Source: Myroides odoratimimus (lineage in GTDB: Bacteria; Bacteroidota; Bacteroidia; Flavobacteriales; Flavobacteriaceae). Taken from it: a DNA stretch of 64,000 nt. Under the pieces are notes generated by a model that searched no databases, was not told the DNA's origin, and saw nothing but the letters and a program-made list of their open reading frames with translations. The stretch is taken from the NCBI RefSeq assembly GCF_001485415.1, contig NZ_BCMQ01000007.1, positions 62,001-126,000 of the forward strand. The letters run 5' to 3'. The position numbers and the translations under genes are program-made. Shown here piece after piece: positions 33,105 to 41,155 of this stretch. The stretch's first letter is position 1, and the number at the start of each line of letters is the position of its first letter.

Positions 33105-34244
33105 ATGAAAAAAGTTACAGCCTTATTTCTTACTGTTTTAGCGGGGCAGTTTATATACGCTCAGAAAGTAGTAAGACCTATAACTACTGGAGTACCTTTC
33201 TTATTAATATCTGGAGATGCGAGATCATCAGGGATGGGGGATATCGGGGTTGCGACTTCTAGTGATGTGTTTTCTCAACAACACAATGCCGCGAAGTATG
33301 CATTTGCTACACAAGCACAAGGTTTTTCTGTAAACTATAGTCCTTATATGTCTAAAATTAGTAGCGATATGGCTTTAGGTCAATTAACCTATTTTAATAA
33401 GTTCAATGAACGTAGTGCTATTGGAGCAAGTTTACGTTATTTTGGAATGGGTGAAATGGAGTTTAGAGATAGTTATCAATCAAGTTCAATCATAAAAAAG
33501 CCTAATGAGTTCGCTGTTGATATTTCTTATTCATTGAAATTAAGTGATCGTTTTGGTATGGCAGTAGTCGGACGTTTCATCAACTCTAATCTTAGAATGC
33601 CAGAATTAGATGGATCTAACTCTATGGCGAGTCAAGTAGCTGTAGATATAGCAGGTTTCTATGAATCAGATGTAATTAGATTTAGTACTTTCGATGGTAG
33701 ATGGAGAGCTGGGTTTAATATTCAAAACTTAGGACCTAAGATAAAGTATGAAGATGAACAGTATGGATCTTTTCTTCCTGCTAACTTAAAGTTAGGAGGT
33801 AGTTTTGATTTTATTATTGATCAACAGAATACATTAACTATCTCAGGAGAACTTAATAAGTTATTAGTTCCGACACCACCAGAATATAGAAATGATCCAG
33901 AAGCGTTAATCGAGTATAATGATACTGGATGGCTTAAAGGAGTGTTTAAATCATTTGGAGATGCGCCTAATGGATTTAGTGAAGAACTGAAAGAAGTAGC
34001 GTGGTCTCTAGGAGCAGAATATTGGTATGACAATAAATTTGCTTTTAGAACAGGATACTTCCACGAAAGTCCAGAAAAAGGAGCTAGACAGTATGCAACT
34101 TTAGGAGCAGGTTTTAAATATAATATGATGGCTATAGACCTATCGTATTTATTTTCAACATCAAAAATAAATAACCCAATGGAGAATACATTGCGATTCT
34201 CATTAACATTCGATTTAGGTAGAAAAACTTATCGAAGAGGTTAA
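33105..34244 (+). CDS. porV: Type IX secretion outer-membrane protein PorV
   Basis: PorV is a beta-barrel of the FadL type that receives cargo from the Sov translocon and passes it to the attachment complex. The 379-residue product starts with a signal MKKVTALFLTVLAGQFIYA and shows family landmarks: PFLLISGDARSSGMGDIGVAT, QHNAAKYAFA, GFSVNYSPYMSKISSDM, ALGQLTYFNKFNERSAIGASLRYFGMGEMEFRD and a terminal LRFSLTFDLGRK. It is divergent from gldJ, followed by a hairpin and cdd. No substrate with a type IX sorting tail was seen in this window. Confidence 0.95.
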   Translation: MKKVTALFLTVLAGQFIYAQKVVRPITTGVPFLLISGDARSSGMGDIGVATSSDVFSQQHNAAKYAFATQAQGFSVNYSPYMSKISSDMALGQLTYFNKFNERSAIGASLRYFGMGEMEFRDSYQSSSIIKKPNEFAVDISYSLKLSDRFGMAVVGRFINSNLRMPELDGSNSMASQVAVDIAGFYESDVIRFSTFDGRWRAGFNIQNLGPKIKYEDEQYGSFLPANLKLGGSFDFIIDQQNTLTISGELNKLLVPTPPEYRNDPEALIEYNDTGWLKGVFKSFGDAPNGFSEELKEVAWSLGAEYWYDNKFAFRTGYFHESPEKGARQYATLGAGFKYNMMAIDLSYLFSTSKINNPMENTLRFSLTFDLGRKTYRRG

Positions 34245-34253
34245 AAAAAATAG

Positions 34254-34261
34254 TATATTTG
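34254..34261 (+). promoter_or_regulatory. -7 promoter element upstream of cdd
   Basis: TATATTTG matches TAnnTTTG, 64 bases before the cdd ATG and 9 bases after the porV stop. The hairpin at 34267-34305 follows it immediately. Confidence 0.55.
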
Positions 34262-34266
34262 TATTG

Positions 34267-34305
34267 AATCCAAACCATCCCCAATAAGATGCGTTTGGAT
34301 TTTTT
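34267..34305 (+). terminator. Hairpin after porV, inside the cdd leader
   Basis: AATCCAAAC with CATC pairs with GATG, one bulged C, and GTTTGGATT, then TTTTTA follows. It is shaped like the porV terminator but lies downstream of the cdd promoter, so it may also attenuate cdd. Confidence 0.7.
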
Positions 34306-34325
34306 ATCTCTAATAGTCAAGGATT

Positions 34326-34808
34326 ATGAAAAAAATTGAAATCGTAACAACGTTCTTAGAATATGATTCAATAGCAGAATTAGAACAAAAAGATCAAGAG
34401 TTAATGAATAGGGCTGTAGAAGTGAGAAAGAAGGCTTATGCTCCTTATTCTAAGTTTAGAGTAGGTGCAGCTATCTTATTAGAAGACGGAACTATCGTAG
34501 TGGGATCTAATCAAGAGAATGCAGCTTTCCCATCAGGATTATGCGCTGAACGTACTGCTATATTCTATGTAGGGGCTAATTATCCAGATCAGAGAATCTT
34601 GAAGATAGCTATTTCTGCATCATCAGATTTAAAAGTTACGAGTACTCCAATTCCTCCATGTGGAGCGTGTAGACAAAGTATTTTGGAATATGAGACAAAA
34701 CAAGACTCTGCTATAGAAATGTTCTTTATGGGAGCAGAAGGTAAAGTGTGTTACTCTCCTTCGTTAGTAAATATCTTGCCTTTTCATTTTGATAAAGACT
34801 CGATGTAA
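34326..34808 (+). CDS. cdd: Cytidine deaminase
   Basis: Cdd converts cytidine and deoxycytidine to uridine forms in pyrimidine salvage. The 160-residue protein is the homotetrameric size. Zinc ligands and the proton shuttle Glu are visible in SGLCAERTAIFY and IPPCGACRQSILEY; AYAPYSKFRVGAAIL is the N-terminal family signature. A porV terminator-like hairpin and a TATATTTG box precede it, so expression may be separate from porV. Confidence 0.95.
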   Translation: MKKIEIVTTFLEYDSIAELEQKDQELMNRAVEVRKKAYAPYSKFRVGAAILLEDGTIVVGSNQENAAFPSGLCAERTAIFYVGANYPDQRILKIAISASSDLKVTSTPIPPCGACRQSILEYETKQDSAIEMFFMGAEGKVCYSPSLVNILPFHFDKDSM

Positions 34809-34975
34809 AAGATGTAAAAAAAGAGCTAATCGCATTTATTTTGTTAAGTGAGTTTCGATTTGTACTATAACATTAGTGCAAAGTTGACTATATTTATAAG
34901 CATTGTGATATTTTTTAAAAATTAGTAAATATTGATAGATACTGTGTCAATTAAATTATTAATTTTGATACGAGA

Positions 34976-35035
34976 TTTATATCACAATGATATAAACCTT
35001 AAGCCATTAAAAAATATTTAACCATTGGCTTTTTT
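34976..35035 (+). promoter_or_regulatory. Leader with palindrome and terminator-like hairpin before the CNNM gene
   Basis: TTTATATCA, CAA, TGATATAAA is a perfect 9-3-9 inverted repeat (34976-34996). Directly after, AAGCCA pairs with TGGCTT (about 35001-35030) followed by seven Ts, close to the ATG at 35047. The order promoter-side palindrome then terminator-like hairpin suggests an attenuated leader; no known riboswitch consensus was recognised. Confidence 0.45.
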
Positions 35036-35046
35036 TAATTCTTAAA

Positions 35047-36444
35047 ATGGATACATACGCCCAGATCATTACAATGTTGGCTGGTTCTAACATTGTACAC
35101 GAAGAGATTTCAGTAGGTAAATTATTACTTACTTTATTTTTAGTTTTCTTAAACGGTTTTTTCGTTGCAGCAGAGTTTGCAATTGTGAAAGTTCGTACTT
35201 CTCAAATAGAAGTTCATCAAGAACTAAATTCTAAAGTAGCAGGTATTGCTAAGAATATTGTTTCTAATCTTGATGCATATTTAGCAGCTACACAATTAGG
35301 TATTACCCTTGCTTCACTAGGGTTAGGATGGGTTGGAGAAAGCTCATTAACACCTGTTATTATGTATTTGTTTGAAATCTTTGGTTTCACTGGACCTGAA
35401 TGGTATGGTGTAGCTAAGAGTGTTTCATTTCCTGTAGCCTTTGCTATTATCACAATATTACATATTGTTTTTGGTGAATTAGCACCTAAATCACTAGCTA
35501 TTCACTTCCCAACGAAGACGACATTTACTATAGCACTTCCATTGCGTATATTCTATTTCGTATTTAGACCTATTATTTGGTTGATGAACGGTTTAGCTAA
35601 TGGTATATTGCGTATTGTAGGTATTAGCCCAATTCACGGAGCTGATATTCATACAGAAGAAGAGCTTAAGATGATTATTACTGAGAGTCAAGAAGGAGGA
35701 GCTATTGAAGAAACAGAGCGTGTTCTGATTCAGAATGTATTCGACTTTGATGACAGACGTGTAAATAATATTCAAAGCCTACGTAAAAATGTCTCAGCTA
35801 TCGAGATTAATACAAGTGTAATAGAGGCTATCGATTATGCAATCAATGAAGGATATTCTCGTTTTCCAGTGTATGAAGATAATTTAGATAATATTAAAGG
35901 TGTTATTTATACAAAAGACTTGATGAAAGCAATGATTCAAGATAAGAGTAACACAGATCTAGCTTCATTACTACGTGAACCTATTTATATCTCTGAGAAT
36001 GCACTTATTAAAAATGTATTAAAACAATTCCAAGCAAAACACTTACAGATGGCTATTGCTACCAATGAAGTAGGAGAGTTTACAGGTATTGTGACTATGG
36101 AAGATATTCTAGAGGAATTGGTAGGAGAGATCCAAGATGAATATGACAATGAAGAACCTGTAGTACAGAGTATGGGAGAAGGTAGATATGTAGTTAGTGC
36201 ACATTATAACTTATCTGATATTAATAGACTAGTACCTGTTAAGTTTGAAGAAAGTGAACACTATGATACACTTGCAGGTTTAATCAGTGAAGAGTGTCCT
36301 GATGACGAGTTTAAAGTAGGAGATATTATAAGACTTGATGACTACGAAGGAAAAATACTTAAGATGTATCGCAATTCAGTAGAGCAAGTGGAGTTAAGCC
36401 TTTTAACTAAAGAACAGAAGGAAGAACAATCAGAAGATAAATAA
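35047..36444 (+). CDS. CNNM/HlyC-type transporter with CBS and CorC domains
   Basis: The 465-residue protein has the full domain order: a DUF21/CNNM membrane domain (about 20-210, with four to five helices and FFVAAEFAIVKVRTSQIE), two CBS domains (about 230-345, with DYAINEGYSRFPVYEDNLDNIKGVIYTKDLM and TMEDILEELVGEIQDEYDNE) and a C-terminal CorC_HlyC transporter-associated domain. This family exports or controls Mg2+ or Co2+; the hemolysin name is historical. It has a leader with two hairpins and ends at a strong terminator. Confidence 0.93.
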   Translation: MDTYAQIITMLAGSNIVHEEISVGKLLLTLFLVFLNGFFVAAEFAIVKVRTSQIEVHQELNSKVAGIAKNIVSNLDAYLAATQLGITLASLGLGWVGESSLTPVIMYLFEIFGFTGPEWYGVAKSVSFPVAFAIITILHIVFGELAPKSLAIHFPTKTTFTIALPLRIFYFVFRPIIWLMNGLANGILRIVGISPIHGADIHTEEELKMIITESQEGGAIEETERVLIQNVFDFDDRRVNNIQSLRKNVSAIEINTSVIEAIDYAINEGYSRFPVYEDNLDNIKGVIYTKDLMKAMIQDKSNTDLASLLREPIYISENALIKNVLKQFQAKHLQMAIATNEVGEFTGIVTMEDILEELVGEIQDEYDNEEPVVQSMGEGRYVVSAHYNLSDINRLVPVKFEESEHYDTLAGLISEECPDDEFKVGDIIRLDDYEGKILKMYRNSVEQVELSLLTKEQKEEQSEDK

Positions 36445-36450
36445 TCATAG

Positions 36451-36479
36451 AGGACAGTATTCGTACTGTCCTTTTTTTT
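36451..36479 (+). terminator. Terminator after the CNNM gene
   Basis: AGGACAGTA and TACTGTCCT pair around a TTCG tetraloop, followed by eight Ts. Confidence 0.92.
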
Positions 36480-36605
36480 GTAGATTATCATTTGAGTAAT
36501 TCATTTAGTCATTGTATTGCTACAATTTATCACATTCTAATCAAACGATTAGGAAGAGAATAACAGCAATTATATATTTGTTTATCTAAAAAGATTAAAG
36601 AAGAT

Positions 36606-37025
36606 ATGAGATATAAGATTTGTTATGATATAATAGAACCAGAGGATTATATTAATATGCGTACAACCTGTGGTTTATCTGAAAAGAGAATTATGGCAGC
36701 TGTGATTGGTCTTGCTAATTCTCTATGCTGTGTGTCGATACTAGATACAGAGAATAATGATAAGTTCGTAGGGATGGGAAGATTAGTAGGTGATGGAGGG
36801 TGTCATTGTCAGGTAGTGGATATTTGTGTATTACCAGAGTACCAAGGACAAGGGTTAGGTAAGTTAGTAATGACTACATTGACAGAATTTATTAATGATA
36901 ATCTACCTGAGTCATGCTATGTAAACTTAATAGCAGATGGTGAAGCTTATAAGTTATATGAGCATTATGGTTTTAAAGAAGTATGGCCTGTCTCTAGAGG
37001 AATGGGGTATGTCAAGAAGAATTAA
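36606..37025 (+). CDS. GNAT-family N-acetyltransferase
   Basis: The 139-residue protein is a single GNAT domain. The acetyl-CoA binding signature is in CVLPEYQGQGLGKLVMTTLTEF (Q/RxxGxG), with the C-terminal ADGEAYKLYEHYGFKEVWP closing the fold. The substrate amine is unknown. It stands alone between two terminators. Confidence 0.9.
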   Translation: MRYKICYDIIEPEDYINMRTTCGLSEKRIMAAVIGLANSLCCVSILDTENNDKFVGMGRLVGDGGCHCQVVDICVLPEYQGQGLGKLVMTTLTEFINDNLPESCYVNLIADGEAYKLYEHYGFKEVWPVSRGMGYVKKN

Positions 37026-37037
37026 GAAAGTGAAAGA

Positions 37038-37070
37038 CGACTTTATAGCAAGGCTATAAAGTCGCCTTTT
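37038..37070 (+). terminator. Terminator after the GNAT gene
   Basis: CGACTTTATAGC and GCTATAAAGTCG pair around three bases, followed by CCTTTTTG. The minus-strand MFS gene reads its last four codons and stop through this stem. Confidence 0.85.
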
Positions 37071-38199
37071 TGCTTTTAATAAGTAATGAAACTAAGATCG
37101 CTATAGTAGCAAAACTAATCATTACGACAGTGATATTAGGCATAGTACTACTAATGTATAAACCTGTACCAATCAAGATATAATACAATAATCCGAACAA
37201 AGCACTAGCTGTACCTATGGACGATTTGTATTGTAGTAAGGCTTGACTAAGGATATTAGGAATCGCTATCCCGAATGCAGTTACAATAAATACCATCGGG
37301 ATTAGAAAGTAAAGCGTATTCCCTATTAGAATTAATACTAAAGCATTCACAATAGCTATAGTTGCCGCAATCTTCATTAAGGCAATAGGTAAATATCCTC
37401 TCTCTAGTAATTTTTTGTTTAGAGAGCTTCCTATAAAAGAACCTACTGCTAGTACAATACCACTATATCCATATACTGTTGGGCTTAATCCTTCTTGTTC
37501 AAATATAAAAGGAGCAAATGAGTAATAACTAAATAGAAGGACATTGTAAGCCATGACTAACAAAGCATATTTCCACAATAGAGAGTCAGTGTACATTGTC
37601 TTAGCTAAGGCTATTATTTTATCTAAGGTGATCTTGTCAGTATGTTGTTTTGTCTCTTTTAAGGAGAAGAAGGATGTACTGACTAACAGTATAGATAAGG
37701 TAGCTAGTACTGTGAATACTCCCCAATAGCCAAATTGATTAGATAGAATTCCTCCCATTAGTAATCCTATAACAGGGCTTACTGATAAGGCGATCCCCAT
37801 GATAGAAAATACTTTAGCTAGTTCTACTCCAGTATAACTGTCTCTCATCATCGTTTGTGTAATCACTGATCCTACAGCTATACCAAAGGCAGCAATAAAC
37901 CTTGCGATAAGTATTGTTTCAAAATTAGTAGCAAGCAAGGCTAACACAGAAGCAAGAGTATACGTTATTAGCCCGCTTAGCATCGCTTTTCTTCTACCGA
38001 TATAATCACTTAGTATTCCCCAAAAGATGACACCAAGTGCAAAGGCTATAAAGTATATACTTATCGTTAGCAATGTAGTCTCCTTCGTTACATCAAATGC
38101 TTTAGCTAAATGCGTTAAGGCAGGACTGTAGATGGTCTCAACGAATTGAGGAAACATCATCAGTACAATCATTAGCGCTAAACTGTTTTTTGTCTTCAT
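37054..38199 (-). CDS. MFS exporter, Bcr/CflA drug-resistance type
   Basis: The 381-residue protein has 12 membrane segments and the MFS loop motif in FWGILSDYIGRRKAMLSG. The start MFPQFVETIYSPALTHLAKAF and the motif A arrangement fit the Bcr/CflA drug/metabolite exporters. A divergent AraC gene begins 84 bases upstream, so it is probably its regulator. The final codons run into the GNAT terminator stem, so this gene's 3' end and that hairpin overlap. Confidence 0.92.
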   Translation of the reverse strand: MKTKNSLALMIVLMMFPQFVETIYSPALTHLAKAFDVTKETTLLTISIYFIAFALGVIFWGILSDYIGRRKAMLSGLITYTLASVLALLATNFETILIARFIAAFGIAVGSVITQTMMRDSYTGVELAKVFSIMGIALSVSPVIGLLMGGILSNQFGYWGVFTVLATLSILLVSTSFFSLKETKQHTDKITLDKIIALAKTMYTDSLLWKYALLVMAYNVLLFSYYSFAPFIFEQEGLSPTVYGYSGIVLAVGSFIGSSLNKKLLERGYLPIALMKIAATIAIVNALVLILIGNTLYFLIPMVFIVTAFGIAIPNILSQALLQYKSSIGTASALFGLLYYILIGTGLYISSTMPNITVVMISFATIAILVSLLIKSKKATL

Positions 38200-38283
38200 T
38201 GTTTTTAATTTTTGACAAAGGTCTTTAGAATTTGTAGTACCTTTATAATACTATAAACTCATTAAATACCAGTTTAAGGACAA

Positions 38284-39060
38284 ATGGCATATCTGTATTC
38301 AGAACAAGAGTTTCACCCAGAACAAATAGACTTACCAGTTATAGGTTTAGCATCTGATTTAGTTCAGCATGATTCTGGTTTTCATCGGCATAATGAGCAC
38401 CAGCAACTTCTCTATGCACCTAGTGGATGTATGACCTTACTGACTAATGATATGCAGGTGATTCTACCACCTACACGTATGTTGATTATACCTGCAAGGT
38501 TATCTCATCGCGTGTTCTTTAGAAATGTAGTTGCTTATCGTTCTATTTATTTTACAGTAAAAGAGCAGTTGTGGACAGCAGATACAATCAAGGTGTTAGA
38601 GGTCAACCCTCTATTAGAGCAGTTAATAGAACGAATATGTTTTTGGGATTGGAAGGCTTATACTGATGAGCAGCTCGCTATAGTTAATGTGTTTAGCAAT
38701 GAATTAAACGCAGCCCATATAGAAGATTATCACCTGAAGATACCCGAAGATACGAGACTAAAAGATATTATTCGACAGTTTATTATAGAGAAAAGAGTTC
38801 CTCCATTTCTCAAGGAGTTAACCCAAGAGGTAGGGGCTAGCGAGAAGACGATTTCTCGTATCTTTAAGAAAGAAACAGGCATGGTCTATCAAGATTGGCG
38901 ATTGCAATGGAAGTATTACCGCTCTCTGGAGTTGTTGGCTGAGGATATGACTATCTCAGAGGTAGCAGATGTATTGGAGTTTTCGTCAGATAGTGCGTTT
39001 ATAGAGTTTTTTAAAAAGCACGCAGGTATTACCCCACATCGATATTTAATAAAACAATAA
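38284..39060 (+). CDS. AraC-family transcriptional regulator
   Basis: The 258-residue protein has an N-terminal cupin-like sensor (about 10-110, with HRHNEHQQLLYAPSGCMTLLTNDMQVILPPTRMLIIPARLSHRV) and a C-terminal AraC double helix-turn-helix (about 160-258, with FLKELTQEVGASEKTISRIFKKETGMVYQDWR and ISEVADVLEFSSDSAFIEFFKKHAGITPHRY). It is divergent from a drug exporter and probably controls it. Its stop is 12 bases before the UDG-family gene. Confidence 0.94.
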   Translation: MAYLYSEQEFHPEQIDLPVIGLASDLVQHDSGFHRHNEHQQLLYAPSGCMTLLTNDMQVILPPTRMLIIPARLSHRVFFRNVVAYRSIYFTVKEQLWTADTIKVLEVNPLLEQLIERICFWDWKAYTDEQLAIVNVFSNELNAAHIEDYHLKIPEDTRLKDIIRQFIIEKRVPPFLKELTQEVGASEKTISRIFKKETGMVYQDWRLQWKYYRSLELLAEDMTISEVADVLEFSSDSAFIEFFKKHAGITPHRYLIKQ

Positions 39061-39072
39061 ATAGAAGAAGGT

Positions 39073-39651
39073 ATGGATCGTTTTGATGAGTTATTAAGTG
39101 ATATTAGGGCTTGTAAGATATGTGAAGAAGAACTACCTCTAGGAGCGAATCCTGTGGTATTATCTAGTGTACAGTCTAAAATCATTATTATAGGTCAAGC
39201 ACCTGGATTAAAAGTACATCTATCAGGTATTCCTTTTAAAGATAAAAGTGGCGAACAACTGCGTCAATGGCTAGGAGTGACAGAAGAGGAGTTCTACGAT
39301 ACGGCTAACTTCTCTATTATTCCTATGGGGTTTTGTTATCCAGGCAAAGGAAAGAATGGTGACTTACCTCCTAAGAAAATATGTGCTCCCACATGGCATG
39401 CTCAGTTGTTAGACCAATTAACTTCTGTGAAGCTTATTTTGTTAATCGGAAAATACGCACAAGATTATTATTTAAAGACTAATGATTCATTGACAGAGAA
39501 TGTAAATAACTTCCATAAATATCTACCTACTTATTTTCCATTACCTCATCCTTCTCCGAGAAATAATATCTGGAAAGCAAAGAATAGATGGTTTGAACAA
39601 GAGGTTATACCTATATTACAGCACCAAGTCAAATTAATCTTAAAGAAGTAG
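39073..39651 (+). CDS. Uracil-DNA glycosylase family protein with likely Fe-S cysteines
   Basis: The 192-residue protein has the UDG-fold motifs: GQAPG at 41-45 and HPSPRN at 159-164. C14 and C17 (CKIC) with C88 and C104 match the order and spacing of the four Fe-S ligands in family 4 uracil-DNA glycosylases. The acidic residue of the family 4 GEAPG motif is Gln here, so catalysis or base preference may differ. It would remove damaged bases from DNA or may have drifted to another role. It follows the AraC gene by 12 bases. Confidence 0.8.
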   Translation: MDRFDELLSDIRACKICEEELPLGANPVVLSSVQSKIIIIGQAPGLKVHLSGIPFKDKSGEQLRQWLGVTEEEFYDTANFSIIPMGFCYPGKGKNGDLPPKKICAPTWHAQLLDQLTSVKLILLIGKYAQDYYLKTNDSLTENVNNFHKYLPTYFPLPHPSPRNNIWKAKNRWFEQEVIPILQHQVKLILKK

Positions 39652-39658
39652 TATTTCC

Positions 39659-40840
39659 TTATTCCTTACTTGTGAAGGAAAGTTGTTTTCTAAACATCAT
39701 ATAGACTAAACTCAAGATAATAACTACTGCACTAGCATACATAATGGTAGGGATATTAGTGATATTATCTTTATAATACCACCCTGCTAAGAAAGCACCT
39801 CCACCGACACCAGCCTCTAGAGCGATGTACATAGTAGATACAGCACGCCCTCTTTGATCAGGTTGACTGAAGTCTATCGTCCAGGCATTTAATGCTGGAG
39901 ATAAGATACCTAAAGAGATACCGTATATAAATGCACCTAGGTATAGCCCATTAGTAGATTTGTAGAATGCTATAATAGCTAGAGAGATAATCAGAAGTAT
40001 TAATCCAATATTGATGATTAAGACACGTCCATATTTGTCAGATACTTTACCAGCGACAAATCTTACTAGTAGAGAAGAAATAGTAAAGATCATAAAGAAG
40101 ATCCCTTTATTCTCTAAGCCTAAGTGTCCTGTCCAGTCAGGGATTAGCGTAAGAATAACTCCATAAGCGATGTAAGACATAAAAGTCACAAAGGCTGCAG
40201 GGAATACCCCTAAGTCAAAGATGTCCTTGCCTGATATTTTTAGTAATTTAAAAGAGAATTTTTCTTTGACTTGTAAGGTCTCTTTCATATTCATCAAGAT
40301 CACAATAGAAAGTAGAGCAAAAGCAGATGAAGTATAGAATAGAAAGTCTATAGAGGTGTACATCTTTATGGTACTACCGATGGCTGGGCCTATAGCCATA
40401 CCTGTACTAAAGCTAATGCCGTGTAGTCCTAATGCTTCACCCCATCGCTCTCTAGGTACGATATCAGCTACATAGGCTGCTGTAGCTGTTGGCTTGAACC
40501 CTGTAGAGAATCCGTGTAATAATCGCAAGAATAAAAAGCCGGATACTGTAGTAAGAATAGGGTATAATAAACTACACACAAAACATACTATCGACCCAAT
40601 AGCCATGATAGGCACACGACCTATCTTATCTGTTAGTTTACCACTAAAGGGTCTAGAGATACCTGCAGTGATTGTAAATAGACCGATGATTAGCCCTTTG
40701 TATTCTGCTCCTCCTAGTCCTGATAGGTAATCAGGTAGCTCAGGTATAAGCATATTAAAACTGGCAGAGAATAGTAAAGAACTTAAACATACTAGTATAA
40801 ACTGAGTATTGTATATAGGGTGTGAATTAAATTTAGACAC
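39659..40840 (-). CDS. MFS transporter
   Basis: The 393-residue protein has 12 hydrophobic segments with the MFS loop motif in PFSGKLTDKIGRVPIMAIG and a matching second copy VAGKVSDKYGRVLIINIG. Its middle segment (FRWGEALGLHGISFSTGMAIGPAIG reads as PRERWGEALGLHG in the sequence) is typical of the arabinose-efflux/drug-exporter group. The substrate is unknown. It is convergent with the UDG-family gene and has the second copy of the ~160-bp repeat upstream. Confidence 0.9.
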   Translation of the reverse strand: MSKFNSHPIYNTQFILVCLSSLLFSASFNMLIPELPDYLSGLGGAEYKGLIIGLFTITAGISRPFSGKLTDKIGRVPIMAIGSIVCFVCSLLYPILTTVSGFLFLRLLHGFSTGFKPTATAAYVADIVPRERWGEALGLHGISFSTGMAIGPAIGSTIKMYTSIDFLFYTSSAFALLSIVILMNMKETLQVKEKFSFKLLKISGKDIFDLGVFPAAFVTFMSYIAYGVILTLIPDWTGHLGLENKGIFFMIFTISSLLVRFVAGKVSDKYGRVLIINIGLILLIISLAIIAFYKSTNGLYLGAFIYGISLGILSPALNAWTIDFSQPDQRGRAVSTMYIALEAGVGGGAFLAGWYYKDNITNIPTIMYASAVVIILSLVYMMFRKQLSFTSKE

Positions 40841-40916
40841 GTATTATCGTTTTTATGAGGTGCAAAGTTATTGGTTTACATTTTCTTGTACAATGTTAAT
40901 CTTATGTTGTTCATAT

Positions 40917-41076
40917 AAACCCAGAATCAACATTAGCCAAATACTACAAAGCAATTCTACTTCATAGCTCTTTCATTAGCTCTATAACCATACTATAGTA
41001 TGCTGAAATCGCTAATTCAGACCTATCTTGTATAATTACTTTTCGTTTATCTGCCTATTGCTGATTCTGGGATAAA
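40917..41076. repeat. ~160-bp dispersed inverted-end repeat, copy 2
   Basis: The reverse complement of this stretch matches the core of the repeat at 12942-13103 over its full length. Ends are CCCAGAATC and GATTCTGGG; the centre is the same perfect palindrome CATACTATAGTATG (40989-41002). It does not have the outer AGAAGTGCCTTA pair. It fills most of the gap between the start of the MFS gene and the terminator after putP. Confidence 0.85.
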
Positions 41077-41080
41077 CAAA

Positions 41081-41128
41081 AAACTCTAGGTATATAACAT
41101 TTTTCACCGTGTTATATACCTAGAGTTT
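41081..41128. terminator. Long hairpin terminator after putP
   Basis: AAACTCTAGGTATATAACA pairs perfectly with TGTTATATACCTAGAGTTT around a ten-base loop. On the minus strand T-rich DNA follows. It lies 28 bases after the putP stop. Confidence 0.85.
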
Positions 41129-41155
41129 AGGTTGTAATAAATATATTTTATCTAA

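Noticed and set aside
34976..35035. A known Mg2+ or Mn2+ riboswitch in the CNNM leader
   Set aside because: Hairpins are clear but I cannot match a known consensus, so only a leader with unknown role is reported.
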